From Thermoflavifilum thermophilum (GTDB taxonomy: Bacteria; Bacteroidota; Bacteroidia; Chitinophagales; Chitinophagaceae), in NCBI RefSeq assembly GCF_900116565.1, contig NZ_FPCJ01000001.1, positions 2,104,540 to 2,168,539 on the forward strand: a stretch of 64,000 bases of DNA, read 5' to 3'. The stretch's first letter is position 1. Each line of letters begins with the position of its first letter. Made by a program: the position numbers and the translations under genes. Below, in pieces: positions 9,527 to 18,960 of the stretch. Under the pieces are notes generated by a model. That model did no database searches and had not been told where the DNA came from. It saw only the letters and a list, made by a program, of their open reading frames with translations.

Positions 9527-10568
9527 CTTTTTGCAATCCCTGGTAATACAATTTTCGGGTTGTTTTCAACCATAACTTTAGATTTTCAACTTTTTCCATG
9601 TCAATGATCCAGTCTTTTCGATGTGCGGAATCATAGGCAGGCAAATAATTTTGGTCGCCTTGCAAACGAGTAAGCTGGTCCATGGCAATATATCCAAAAC
9701 TCAGCGTACCAGCAATGTGCAATAAGAAATTTTGCTTGGCTGACTTGCGGGCAGGATGTTGTTTGATCAGTTCCCATAATGTTTCCACTTGTTGATGGAA
9801 GATGCGGACAAATTGATGCATATCCTGCACTGCCAGTACAGATGAACGGATTTGTTGTGAAGCATCTTTCCAGACGTCGTACAGATCGTTTGTCAGCTGA
9901 ATCAATACACCCAGCTGATACCAGATTTTTCGTTCAATTTCCGGAACTTTATCATCTAAATAATAACTGCTAAGTTGTACAGCATATCCGCCTTTGCGGA
10001 ATGTAATATCCAGAACTGTTGATGGAGGTAGATCCTTATCAAACTGAAGTAACGACTCTTTTTGCGCAGTAAACAACGCATGACTGCATATCTCATATCC
10101 CTGAGTATCGTTTACTTGTTTTCGCAACCAGCGATGGGCATCCAGAAATACCTCTTCCTCGAATGTGGTACTTGTTTCTTCTTCAGGCTTAAAGGAAAGC
10201 ATGGCTATCCGCTCAAAAGGCATACGCATGTCGTCCACAAAATAATCAAACAACGAACTGCAGATGAAATAATAAACAAAACGTTTTTTTTCAGCAGCTG
10301 ATGCCTTTCGTCCACGCAACCTGCAAAATCCTTCCACCACCACAGATTCGTAGATACCGTAGCTTACCGCAATTTTTTCAAAAATCTCAGGTGGAAATTT
10401 CTGAGCTTTTTCCTGCTCAATATGCCATAAACATTTTCTGGCGCGAAGCGTTTCGGTTTTTCTTTTCCGGATAATATCCCATGCTTTTATCAGCAGGCGT
10501 GTCAGAAAGCGGATATGTAAAATCACAGTCATTTCTGTGCAAAAACAGCTCAAGTTAGCCAATTCCAT
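9513..10568 (-). CDS. Class I isoprenoid synthase-like protein
   Basis: A 351-residue all-helical protein with hallmarks of the class I isoprenoid/terpene synthase fold. FDYFVDDM at about residue 110 resembles the first Asp-rich metal site. LGVLIQLTNDLYDVWKD at about residues 240-256 closely resembles the second Asp-rich region of prenyl diphosphate synthases, with the usual first Asp replaced by Asn. The substrate and product are unknown. Its overall sequence is too divergent to call FPP or squalene synthase. The ATG at 10568 is used here; Met13 is an alternative start. It is divergent from pruA, with only 62 nt between the starts. It converges on, and overlaps by 14 nt, the secreted DxDD-motif protein. 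Confidence 0.7.
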   Translation of the reverse strand: MELANLSCFCTEMTVILHIRFLTRLLIKAWDIIRKRKTETLRARKCLWHIEQEKAQKFPPEIFEKIAVSYGIYESVVVEGFCRLRGRKASAAEKKRFVYYFICSSLFDYFVDDMRMPFERIAMLSFKPEEETSTTFEEEVFLDAHRWLRKQVNDTQGYEICSHALFTAQKESLLQFDKDLPPSTVLDITFRKGGYAVQLSSYYLDDKVPEIERKIWYQLGVLIQLTNDLYDVWKDASQQIRSSVLAVQDMHQFVRIFHQQVETLWELIKQHPARKSAKQNFLLHIAGTLSFGYIAMDQLTRLQGDQNYLPAYDSAHRKDWIIDMEKVENLKLWLKTTRKLYYQGLQKVNYH

Positions 10569-10605
10569 TCATACCTGGTTATCGGAAACTTCCGGTGTGA
10601 AATTG

Positions 10606-10613
10606 TAATTTTG
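10606..10613 (+). promoter_or_regulatory. Bacteroidota -7 promoter element for pruA
   Basis: TAATTTTG is an exact TAnnTTTG match, 17 nt before the pruA ATG, in the 62-nt space shared with the divergent isoprenoid-synthase-like gene. Confidence 0.45.
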
Positions 10614-10630
10614 TAGAAAATCTATTGTTC

Positions 10631-12262
10631 ATGAGCAATGGTTATTTTTATTTTCCCGAACCACAAAACGAGCCTGTTTATGCCTATGCTCCGGGGTCAC
10701 AGGAGCGGCAGTTGCTGAAACAGCAACTGGTACATCACAAGGCTGAAGAGCTGGATATTCCCATGTATATCAATGGTCAGGAAGTGCGCACAGGACAGCG
10801 GATTGCCATTCATCCTCCGCATGAATTGCGACATACCCTGGGGTATTATCATAAGGGCGATGCCAGCCATGTGCAGGCTGCCATTGATGCGGCCCTGAAG
10901 GCAAAAGCGGCCTGGGCTTCTATGCCATGGGAACACCGGGCTTCCATTTTTTTAAAAGCTGCAGATCTGATTACGGATAAGTACCGGTATGCTATGAATG
11001 CCACCACCATGCTGGGGCAGAGTAAAAATGTATTTCAAGCTGAAATTGATGCGGTATGCGAACTGGCCGATTTCCTGCGGTTTAATGTACATTATCTCAG
11101 TGAAATTTATGCACAGCAACCGATTTCTCCACATGGAGTCTATAACCGCATGGAATATCGTCCGCTGGAAGGCTTTGTGGTAGCTATTACGCCGTTTAAC
11201 TTTAGCTCCATTGCCGGAAATCTGCCTACTGTGGCCGCCATGTGTGGCAATGTAGTGGTTTGGAAACCCGCGGAAAACCAGATTTACGCAGCTCAGCAAT
11301 TCATGCGCATTTTGATTGAAGCAGGTCTTCCCGCTGGTGTGATTAACCTGGTTTTTGCTCCTGGTGCAACGGTAGGTGAAATTTGTTTCAATCATCCTGA
11401 TTTTGCAGGCGTGCATTTTACAGGATCGACAACAGTGTTTCAAGACATGTGGAATAAGATCGGACAGCATATTGCCCGTTACAAATCTTATCCGCGCATT
11501 GTAGGTGAAACCGGAGGCAAGGATTTTGTAATAGCGCATGCTTCAGCCGACATAGATGCGGTGGTGGCCAATTTGGTGAGAGGTGCTTTTGAATATCAAG
11601 GACAAAAATGCTCGGCTGCATCGCGAGCCTACCTGCCCTCCAATCTGGCAGATAAAATTGTAGATAAATTAATCCATGAGGTTAAAACCATCAGAATGGG
11701 TACAGTGGAAGATTTCAGGAATTTCATGAATGCGGTGATTGATGAAAAGGCTTTCGATAAAATTACAGGTTATATTGAACAAGCACGAAAAAGCCCACAG
11801 GCACAGATTCTGGTAGGCGGGAATGCGAGCAAAGAGGAAGGATATTTTATTGAACCCACTGTGATTGAAGCCAAAGATCCGCATTTTGTAACAATGGAAG
11901 AAGAAATCTTTGGTCCCGTGTTATCGGTATATGTGTATGATGAAAAACACTATGAAGAAACATTGGATCTGGTTGATCGCACTTCACCTTATGCCTTAAC
12001 CGGGTCAGTTTTTGCTACCGATCGCAAAGCCATTCTGCTGGCTGAACAAAAACTGGTGAACAGTGCAGGTAATTTTTATATCAATGATAAACCCACCGGT
12101 GCGGTGGTAGGTCAGCAACCCTTCGGTGGAGCAAGGGCTTCAGGCACCAATGATAAAGCAGGATCCATACTGAATCTATACCGCTGGCTGAGTGTGCGTA
12201 CCATCAAGGAAACTTTTGTACCCGTGCTGGATTACCGATATCCTTTCATGAAAGAATCTTAA
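10631..12262 (+). CDS. pruA: L-glutamate gamma-semialdehyde dehydrogenase
   Basis: The last step of proline degradation: NAD-dependent oxidation of glutamate semialdehyde (from pyrroline-5-carboxylate) to glutamate in the cytosol. The 543-residue protein is a full aldehyde dehydrogenase of the PruA type found as a stand-alone protein in Bacteroidota. Visible are the nucleotide-binding run ITPFNFSSIAGNLP, the general-base Glu in VGETGGKDFV, the catalytic Cys in GQKCSAASRAYLP and the C-terminal PFGGARASGTNDKAG. The ATG at 10631 is chosen over a TTG six bases upstream. No proline dehydrogenase is in the window. Confidence 0.95.
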   Translation: MSNGYFYFPEPQNEPVYAYAPGSQERQLLKQQLVHHKAEELDIPMYINGQEVRTGQRIAIHPPHELRHTLGYYHKGDASHVQAAIDAALKAKAAWASMPWEHRASIFLKAADLITDKYRYAMNATTMLGQSKNVFQAEIDAVCELADFLRFNVHYLSEIYAQQPISPHGVYNRMEYRPLEGFVVAITPFNFSSIAGNLPTVAAMCGNVVVWKPAENQIYAAQQFMRILIEAGLPAGVINLVFAPGATVGEICFNHPDFAGVHFTGSTTVFQDMWNKIGQHIARYKSYPRIVGETGGKDFVIAHASADIDAVVANLVRGAFEYQGQKCSAASRAYLPSNLADKIVDKLIHEVKTIRMGTVEDFRNFMNAVIDEKAFDKITGYIEQARKSPQAQILVGGNASKEEGYFIEPTVIEAKDPHFVTMEEEIFGPVLSVYVYDEKHYEETLDLVDRTSPYALTGSVFATDRKAILLAEQKLVNSAGNFYINDKPTGAVVGQQPFGGARASGTNDKAGSILNLYRWLSVRTIKETFVPVLDYRYPFMKES

Positions 12263-12401
12263 AATGTCAATCTAAAGTAAATCATAGATGAAGTGTAGAA
12301 GTGTATGTCAACAATTTGGCTGATTATTTGTGATGTTAAATTACATGCATAATTTTTTTAAATAAGTATCTATTGATTTATTCACTTTTAAAACTGATCA
12401 T

Positions 12402-12812
12402 ATGAAACGTACAGCCACAGCGATTTGGAAAGGTGCCGGCAAAACAGGTTCCGGCCAACTAACCACCCAAAGCAAGGTTTTGAACAACACACCTTATGAT
12501 TACAAATCGCGTTTTGAGGATGGTACCTACACCAATCCCGAAGAACTGATTGCAGCTGCACATGCAGGTTGCTTTAACATGAAACTTAGTTTTGTGCTGG
12601 GCGATGCAGGGTTTACACCCGAAAGCCTGGAAACCACGGCCGAAGTGGCTTTGGAAAATGGCGCCATTACGTATTCCAAACTCACTTTAAAAGCCAAAGT
12701 ACCCGGCATTTCCAAGGAAAAATTTCAGCAATGTGCAGAAGATGCAAAGGCCAATTGCCCGATCAGCAAATTACTCAATACCAAAATTGAACTGGAAGCT
12801 ACTTTGCTTTAA
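12402..12812 (+). CDS. osmC: OsmC-family peroxiredoxin
   Basis: A small thiol peroxidase that reduces organic hydroperoxides. The 136 residues cover the whole OsmC fold. The two reactive cysteines sit in AAHAGCFNMKLSF (about residue 57) and DAKANCPISK (about residue 121). The N-terminus MKRTATAIWKGAGKTGSGQL is typical. It is monocistronic, with 139 nt of AT-rich sequence upstream and a strong terminator downstream. Expression under stress is known for the family, but no operator is visible here. Confidence 0.93.
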   Translation: MKRTATAIWKGAGKTGSGQLTTQSKVLNNTPYDYKSRFEDGTYTNPEELIAAAHAGCFNMKLSFVLGDAGFTPESLETTAEVALENGAITYSKLTLKAKVPGISKEKFQQCAEDAKANCPISKLLNTKIELEATLL

Positions 12813-12831
12813 ACGAACAAATTTCTTTATG

Positions 12832-12877
12832 CAGCAGATCAGCGAATGATGTAATTACCGGCTGGTCTGCTGTTTTT
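12832..12877 (+). terminator. Intrinsic terminator after osmC
   Basis: CAGCAGATCAGC pairs with GCTGGTCTGCTG over 12 bp (one G-U pair) around a 17-nt loop, followed directly by five T. It separates osmC from the aldo/keto reductase. Confidence 0.85.
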
Positions 12878-12903
12878 GTTATTGTTATTTAAATTTCAAG
12901 TCC

Positions 12904-13854
12904 ATGCACTACAGAACACTGGGAGATACCGATCTACAGGTTTCTGTACTTTGCTTCGGAGGCAATGTATTTGGCTGGACAGCCGATGAGCAAACATCTT
13001 TTCGTTTAATGGATCATTGGGTAGCAATGGGATTTAACTTTATAGACACAGCCAACAGTTATTCCCATTGGGTGCCCGGCCATCAGGGCGGTGAGTCTGA
13101 AACTTTGATTGGCAAATGGCTCAAACGCACTGGCAAGCGACATGAGCTCATCCTGGCTACCAAAGTGGGAAGTGGAATGGGAAAAGAAAAAAATTGCCTG
13201 TCCCGCCAGCACATTCTTCAACAGGCCGAACTTTCCCTCAGGCGATTGCAAACAGATTATATTGATTTGTATCTTTCACATTATGATGATCCAGATACAC
13301 CTGTTGAAGAAACGCTGGAAGCCTATCAGCAACTGATTCAGCAGGGAAAGGTGCGGTACATCGGTGCATCGAATTTTTCACCGCAACGTTTGCAACAATC
13401 TCTTGATATCAGCCGGCAACACAACCTTCCGCGATATATTTGTTTGCAGCCTTTGTATAATTTGTATGATCGGGAAAGCTTTGAAACCCAGTACCGTCCT
13501 ATTTGTAAGAGAGAACATCTGGGTGTGATGACGTATTATTCACTGGCGAGTGGATTTTTAAGTGGCAAATACCGCACGGTGGAAGACGCACAAAAAAGCG
13601 TGAGGGGCGAGCAGGTCATTAAAAAATATCTGAATCCGCGGGGGCTGAAAATTCTGAACGCACTCGATCAAATAGCCAGGGAAACCAAAGCCACGCCCGC
13701 CCAGGTAGCGCTGGCCTGGCTCATCAGACAACCCGACGTAACTTCGGCCATCGTGAGTGCAACCAATGTGTATCAACTCACCGAAATCATGCAAAGCGCA
13801 CAGCTCTCATTAGATAGCTCTCAGATAGATGCATTGAATGCTGCAAGTGCATGA
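12904..13854 (+). CDS. Aldo/keto reductase
   Basis: A cytosolic NADPH-dependent oxidoreductase of 316 residues with a TIM-barrel fold. The catalytic tetrad is visible as Asp and Tyr in DTANSYSHW, Lys in ATKVGSGMG and His in LSHYDDPDTP. IGASNFSPQRLQ and the C-terminal ALAWLIRQPDVTSAIVSATN match the cofactor-binding part of the family. It resembles the YajO/Tas-like group. The natural substrate is not evident. It lies just after the osmC terminator and converges on rpsT with a 176-nt spacer. Confidence 0.9.
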   Translation: MHYRTLGDTDLQVSVLCFGGNVFGWTADEQTSFRLMDHWVAMGFNFIDTANSYSHWVPGHQGGESETLIGKWLKRTGKRHELILATKVGSGMGKEKNCLSRQHILQQAELSLRRLQTDYIDLYLSHYDDPDTPVEETLEAYQQLIQQGKVRYIGASNFSPQRLQQSLDISRQHNLPRYICLQPLYNLYDRESFETQYRPICKREHLGVMTYYSLASGFLSGKYRTVEDAQKSVRGEQVIKKYLNPRGLKILNALDQIARETKATPAQVALAWLIRQPDVTSAIVSATNVYQLTEIMQSAQLSLDSSQIDALNAASA

Positions 13855-13944
13855 CATAAGGCACTGCAAAATCAGATATGTATGCTGCCAGGGATAGATG
13901 AAATTGTTGAAGTTGCGGGGGAAGTATGCATACAAGTTTTTTAG

Positions 13945-13967
13945 CCGCAAAGCATTCTCCTTTGCGG
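13945..13967. other. Hairpin in the aldo/keto reductase-rpsT spacer
   Basis: CCGCAAAG and CTTTGCGG form a perfect 8-bp stem with a 7-nt loop, between two convergent genes. A T run precedes it on the plus strand rather than following it, so its use as a terminator is uncertain. The rest of the 176-nt spacer shows nothing recognisable. Confidence 0.4.
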
Positions 13968-14030
13968 TGGATACATCCCCTAAGCCCAAAAGCAAACGAT
14001 AAAATCCTGAAGAGGTTATTGCCCAAGCAT

Positions 14031-14303
14031 TTAGGCATGAGCCTTTTCAGCGCTTAACTGATGCGCTTTTTTCATGAGCTTGGATTTCAGGTTGGATGCT
14101 TTGTTTTTATGGATGACCCCTCTTTTGGCCAGCTTATCTATCATGGAAATCACGGTTGGTAATTTTCCCTTCACTTGTTCAGCGTCGGTAAGCGCTCTCA
14201 AAGCACGCACGGCATTGCGGGTGGTTTTGGCGTAATAACGATTATGCAGCCTGCGTTTGCGGGACTTGCGGACATCTTTCTTCGTTGCCTGATGATTTGC
14301 CAT
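14031..14303 (-). CDS. rpsT: 30S ribosomal protein S20
   Basis: A primary 16S rRNA-binding protein of the small subunit. At 90 residues, it starts with MANHQATKKDVRKSRKRRL, and the whole chain is Lys/Arg-rich helices, including KRGVIHKNKASNLKSKLMKK. Length and N-terminus are standard for the family. It is a single gene with its own promoter, divergent from sucA. Confidence 0.96.
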   Translation of the reverse strand: MANHQATKKDVRKSRKRRLHNRYYAKTTRNAVRALRALTDAEQVKGKLPTVISMIDKLAKRGVIHKNKASNLKSKLMKKAHQLSAEKAHA

Positions 14304-14331
14304 AACAAACGAATATTCAAATTTGAGCTGG

Positions 14332-14339
14332 CAAAGTTA
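14332..14339 (-). promoter_or_regulatory. Bacteroidota -7 promoter element for rpsT
   Basis: The minus strand reads TAACTTTG, an exact TAnnTTTG match, 28 nt upstream of the rpsT ATG. A TTG lies 15 nt further upstream, slightly closer than the reported 17-23 nt. Confidence 0.5.
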
Positions 14340-14528
14340 GGGATTTTTTTATTGCAAGATGTTTTTTTGTTTTCAGGATTCATGTTAGCCAGGTAGGTCA
14401 TAAACCTGAAAACCTCCGTTAAAATAGCTTGCTGGCTTTCGGGAAATGAAAAAACGCACGATATTTGCAAAAATACCTGCCCTTTCCCAGATTCGGAAGG
14501 TTCACTCCACGGGATTAAACCGAGAATT

Positions 14529-17270
14529 ATGAACGACTTTTCTTTTGTGACCCACTCTCATCCCGCATATATCGAGCAGCTTTACCGGGAATACAAGCAA
14601 AATCCTGCAGCTGTAGATCCCGAGTGGGCACGCTTTTTTGAAGGGTTTGATTTTGCCGTGAGTTATGCCGACGGTAAATCGGTTGCTGGTGAACTCAATG
14701 AACAGCAGCTTGAAAAAGAACTTGCCGTTTATCGGCTGATTGCAGCTTATCGTCGCAAGGGCCATCTGGTGGCCACTACCAATCCCATTCGCCCGCGTAA
14801 GGACAGACGGGCCAACCTGGCGCTGGAATATTTTGGACTCTCGGAAGCTGATCTGGATACGCCCTTCTATGTCGGGCATGCGGTGGGGCTTGGCAAAGCT
14901 CTTTTGCGTGATATCCTGCAGTTCCTGAAAAAATGCTATACCGGCAATGTTGGAGTCCAGTTTACTTACATCAACGACCCGGAAAAGGAAGCCTGGATTC
15001 AGCGTGAAGTGGAAACTACCCTGCAGCAGCCACTATCATTGCAGAAGCGACGCAGGATTCTGGAAAAACTGAATGAAGGTGTGGTATTCGAAAAATTCCT
15101 GCACACCAAATACATTGGTCAGAAGCGTTTTTCACTGGAAGGAGGCGAAACCACCATTCCCGCGCTGGATGCCCTGATTGATATGGCCGGATCGCTGGGT
15201 GTGAAAGAAGTGGTCATCGGCATGGCTCATCGGGGTCGGCTGAATGTGCTGGCCAATATCCTGGGCAAAACCTATGAACAGATTTTCAGTGAATTTGAAG
15301 GCGCCCTGCCAGCCGACAATTACATGGGCAGTGGTGATGTAAAATATCATCTGGGCTTTCGTAGCCAGATCAACACATTTTCCGGCCACAGCATCAATCT
15401 GCAGCTTTGTCCCAATCCCTCGCATCTGGAAGCTGTGGACCCCGTGGTGGTGGGATTTGCCCGTGCCAAGGCCGATACTTTGTATCAGAGCGACTATCAG
15501 CAGATTTTGCCTTTGTTGATACACGGTGATGCTGCTCTTGCCGGCCAGGGTATTGTATATGAACTGCTGCAGATGAGCAAACTAAAAGGCTACTATGCCG
15601 GTGGCACCCTGCATTTTGTGATTAACAACCAGATTGGCTTTACAACTGATTTTGATGATGCCCGCAGCAGCGACTATTGTACTTCGCTGGCCACGATGAT
15701 TCAGGCGCCCGTGTTTCATGTGAATGGCGATGATCCGGAGATGGTGGTAAAAGTCGTAGAAATTGCCACGCGGTACCGGCAACAGTTCCATGAAGATATT
15801 TTTGTGGATATGGTGTGCTATCGCCGGCATGGTCACAATGAAGGTGATGAGCCCAAGTTTACCCAGCCCCATCTGTATGCACTCATTGAAAAACATCCGG
15901 ATCCGCGTGAGGTTTATACCCGTCGGCTGCTGGAAGAGGGTGACCATGAAGCCCAGGAACTGGCCAGGGAAATGGAAAAACACTATTGGCAAATCTTGCA
16001 GGAGCGGCTTGATGAAGTGAAGCAAAAACCTTTGCCATATACCTATCAGCAACCGGAAAAGTGGTGGAGTGAACTGCGTGCGGCTACGGAAGAGGATTTT
16101 GAGCAGTCGCCCGCCACTGCGGTGGATGAAAAGCTTTTGCAGGATTTGTTTTACCGGATTATGCAGTGGCCTGATGACTTCCATCCATTGCGAAAAGTAG
16201 CGCGCCTGTTGCAGGATAAAATCAAATTGTTTGAAGAGTCCCGTAAGATTGACTGGGCAACAGCCGAATTGCTGGCCTATGCTTCAATTCTGGTAGAAGG
16301 GAAAGATGTGCGGCTGAGTGGTGAAGATGTGAAGCGGGGCACCTTTTCCCATCGTCATGCTGTCATTTACGATGAGCAAACCAATGCAGAATATAACCGG
16401 TTAAGCCGGCTGGGCGAAAAGCAGGGTAGATTTTTCATTTACAATTCGCTGTTGAGTGAGTTAGCGGTGCTGGGGTATGAATATGGCTATGCCATGGCCA
16501 ATCCACATGTGCTCAGCATCTGGGAAGCCCAGTATGGCGATTTTGCCAATGGTGCCCAGGTGATTATTGACCAGTACATCAGCAGTGCCGAGCAGAAATG
16601 GGGCATCATGAACGGATTGGTGATGTTGCTGCCGCATGGTTATGAAGCCGGAGGGCCGGATCATTCCAGTGCACGCCTGGAACGGTTTCTGCAAATGTGT
16701 GCCGAGCTGAATATGGTGGTAACCAATATTACCACGGCAGCCAACTTTTTCCATGCCCTGCGCCGGCAACTGGCCTGGCCTTTCCGCAAACCGCTCATCA
16801 ACATGTCGCCCAAGGCTAATCTGCGTCACCCCGGAAGCTACAGCGAAATACAGGAATTTACACAGGGACGTTTTCAGGAAGTGATAGATGATCCAGAGGC
16901 AAGCAAACATCCGGATACGATCCGCAAAGTATTGTTCTGCTCAGGGAAAATTTATTTCGAACTCAAAGAAAAGCAGGAAAAAGACAATCGTCAGGATGTA
17001 GCCATCATCAGGCTCGAACAGCTTTACCCATTGCCCATTCGGCAAATCAGACAACTGATTCAAAAATATCGGCAGGCAAGCTGGTTCTGGGTGCAAGAAG
17101 AGCCCCTGAATATGGGAGCTGCGGGTTATTTACAACTCAACCTAAAAATAGGAGACTTCGGTTTCGGTATCATCAGCCGCAATCCCAGCGCAGCCTCGGC
17201 TACGGGCTTTGCCCGGATTCATCATCAGGAACAGGAAGAAATCATTGAAACGGCATTTAGCCTGTCGTAA
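14529..17270 (+). CDS. sucA: 2-oxoglutarate dehydrogenase E1 component
   Basis: The thiamine-diphosphate-dependent decarboxylase of the 2-oxoglutarate dehydrogenase complex (TCA cycle). The 913 residues match the usual E1o length. The N-terminal E2-binding tail (HPAYIEQLYREYKQNPAAVD) is followed by the ThDP core with GMAHRGRLNVLANILGKT and HGDAALAGQGIVYELLQMS. The transketolase pyrimidine-binding part begins near residue 600, with WEAQYGDFANGAQVIIDQY, and the C-terminal part has LEQLYPLP. The start at 14529 is an ATG. It is followed after 23 nt by sucB, so the two are almost certainly one operon. No E3 (lpd) gene is in the window. Confidence 0.97.
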   Translation: MNDFSFVTHSHPAYIEQLYREYKQNPAAVDPEWARFFEGFDFAVSYADGKSVAGELNEQQLEKELAVYRLIAAYRRKGHLVATTNPIRPRKDRRANLALEYFGLSEADLDTPFYVGHAVGLGKALLRDILQFLKKCYTGNVGVQFTYINDPEKEAWIQREVETTLQQPLSLQKRRRILEKLNEGVVFEKFLHTKYIGQKRFSLEGGETTIPALDALIDMAGSLGVKEVVIGMAHRGRLNVLANILGKTYEQIFSEFEGALPADNYMGSGDVKYHLGFRSQINTFSGHSINLQLCPNPSHLEAVDPVVVGFARAKADTLYQSDYQQILPLLIHGDAALAGQGIVYELLQMSKLKGYYAGGTLHFVINNQIGFTTDFDDARSSDYCTSLATMIQAPVFHVNGDDPEMVVKVVEIATRYRQQFHEDIFVDMVCYRRHGHNEGDEPKFTQPHLYALIEKHPDPREVYTRRLLEEGDHEAQELAREMEKHYWQILQERLDEVKQKPLPYTYQQPEKWWSELRAATEEDFEQSPATAVDEKLLQDLFYRIMQWPDDFHPLRKVARLLQDKIKLFEESRKIDWATAELLAYASILVEGKDVRLSGEDVKRGTFSHRHAVIYDEQTNAEYNRLSRLGEKQGRFFIYNSLLSELAVLGYEYGYAMANPHVLSIWEAQYGDFANGAQVIIDQYISSAEQKWGIMNGLVMLLPHGYEAGGPDHSSARLERFLQMCAELNMVVTNITTAANFFHALRRQLAWPFRKPLINMSPKANLRHPGSYSEIQEFTQGRFQEVIDDPEASKHPDTIRKVLFCSGKIYFELKEKQEKDNRQDVAIIRLEQLYPLPIRQIRQLIQKYRQASWFWVQEEPLNMGAAGYLQLNLKIGDFGFGIISRNPSAASATGFARIHHQEQEEIIETAFSLS

Positions 17271-17293
17271 AACCTTAAAAACAAAAAGAAAAT

Positions 17294-18949
17294 ATGCAAG
17301 CAGTAACCGTACCGCACATCGGCGAATCGATCAATGAAGTGACTATTGCCAGATGGCTGAAGCAAGAAGGTGATTATGTACAGCAGGATGAAGTGATAGC
17401 TGAAATTGAGTCGGAAAAAGCCAGTTTCGAAATCCGCGCAGAAGTTGCCGGTCGCCTTCATATTCTTGCAGAAGATGGAGCTGATGTGCAGGTAGGAGCT
17501 GCCATCGCTGAAATTGATACGGATGCAGCACCTTTGCAGCAGGCTGCTGATGCTGTGGAACCTAAGCGGGAAACAGTAGCCGCATCTGTAAAGGAACAAC
17601 CGGCTGCAGATGACCGGGCCTCAGATGTAAAGCCCAAGCCTTCCACGCACCAGCCCTCCGGCGAATCGCTGGAAGTAAAAGTGCCATCGGTGGGCGAGTC
17701 TATTCAGCAGGTTACTCTGGCCCGCTGGCTGAAGCCCGATGGAGCTTTAGTGCAGCTGGATGAAGTAATAGCTGAGCTGGAATCGGAAAAGGCCAGCTTT
17801 GAAATTCGTGCAGAAGCCAGTGGATGGTTGCATCACCAGGCTAAAGAAGGAGATGATATACCTATCGGAGCCATCATTGCCATTATTGAACCATCGGTGG
17901 AAGGTGCATCTGCTGCTGCCCAGCCTGAGACCCAATCTGCACCCGAACCGGCATCTTCAGATCAACCTCCTATTACCGTTGAGACTCCGGCTTCACCTGC
18001 TACCCTCCGGGCTACCCCGGTGGCAGCAGCTATGATGGCCGATCAACATCTTTCCCCTGCCGAAGTGCGGGGCAGTGGCCCATCTGGCAAAATCCGCAAG
18101 GAAGATGTGCGTGCGGCACTGCAGCGCCCCGGAATCACCATCGAAAAACCTGCCCAGCCATCAGACAAATCTCCCGCACAGCCGGCAGCACAACCCGCAT
18201 CCACCGGCACACAGGCTTTTAGCCGCAACGAACGCCGGGAACGCATGAGCAACCTGCGGCGCACCATTTCCCGTCGCCTGGTAGAGGCCAAAAACACCAC
18301 GGCCATGCTCACCACCTTCAATGAGGTGGATATGAGTGCCATCATGCAGATTCGCAACCAGTACAAAGAAGCTTTTAAGGAAAAACATGGGGTAAGCCTT
18401 GGTTTCATGAGTTTCTTTACCAAGGCCTGTTGTTATGCCCTGCAGGAATGGCCAGCTGTGAATGCCTATATCGATGGCGACGAAATTATATACCATGATT
18501 ACTGCGATATTTCCATTGCAGTAAGCACGCCGCGCGGATTGGTAGTGCCGGTAATCCGCAATGCCGAAAGCCTCTCCATGGCTGAAATTGAAAGAAAAGT
18601 GCTGGAGCTGGCTACCAAAGCACGCGAAGGCAAGCTAAGCCTGGAGGAGATGACCGGTGGCACCTTTACCATCACCAATGGCGGTGTATTTGGCTCGCTG
18701 ATGAGCACACCTCTGCTCAACCTGCCTCAGTCGGCTATCCTGGGTATGCATAAAATTCAGGAACGTCCGGTGGTTATCAACGGACAGATTGTAGCGCGTC
18801 CCATGATGTATGTGGCCCTGAGTTATGATCATCGCATCATCGATGGCCGTGAGTCGGTGAGTTTCCTGGTCAGGGTGAAGGAATTGTTGGAAAATCCGCA
18901 GCAGTTGCTATCTGGCAGAGATCCGGTGAAAACCTTGCTGGAACTCTAG
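17294..18949 (+). CDS. sucB: 2-oxoglutarate dehydrogenase E2 (dihydrolipoyl succinyltransferase), two lipoyl domains
   Basis: Transfers the succinyl group from E1 to CoA and forms the core of the complex. The 551 residues hold two lipoyl domains (about 1-76 and 118-196). In each, the lipoylated Lys lies in [12 protein letters not shown]. Pro/Ala/Gln-rich linkers follow. The peripheral-subunit-binding domain contains [13 protein letters not shown], near residues 230-275. The acyltransferase domain carries the catalytic His in [14 protein letters not shown]. coli SucB has one lipoyl domain and about 405 residues, so this is an enlarged form. The assignment to 2-oxoglutarate rather than pyruvate rests mainly on the adjacent sucA. 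Confidence 0.93.
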   Translation: MQAVTVPHIGESINEVTIARWLKQEGDYVQQDEVIAEIESEKASFEIRAEVAGRLHILAEDGADVQVGAAIAEIDTDAAPLQQAADAVEPKRETVAASVKEQPAADDRASDVKPKPSTHQPSGESLEVKVPSVGESIQQVTLARWLKPDGALVQLDEVIAELESEKASFEIRAEASGWLHHQAKEGDDIPIGAIIAIIEPSVEGASAAAQPETQSAPEPASSDQPPITVETPASPATLRATPVAAAMMADQHLSPAEVRGSGPSGKIRKEDVRAALQRPGITIEKPAQPSDKSPAQPAAQPASTGTQAFSRNERRERMSNLRRTISRRLVEAKNTTAMLTTFNEVDMSAIMQIRNQYKEAFKEKHGVSLGFMSFFTKACCYALQEWPAVNAYIDGDEIIYHDYCDISIAVSTPRGLVVPVIRNAESLSMAEIERKVLELATKAREGKLSLEEMTGGTFTITNGGVFGSLMSTPLLNLPQSAILGMHKIQERPVVINGQIVARPMMYVALSYDHRIIDGRESVSFLVRVKELLENPQQLLSGRDPVKTLLEL

Positions 18950-18960
18950 CTCATCTGCTT

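Noticed and set aside
12338-12355. AAATTA/TAATTT inverted repeat before osmC
   Set aside because: A 6-bp all-AT stem in AT-rich sequence is expected by chance. It does not match an OhrR/OxyR operator that I can recognise.
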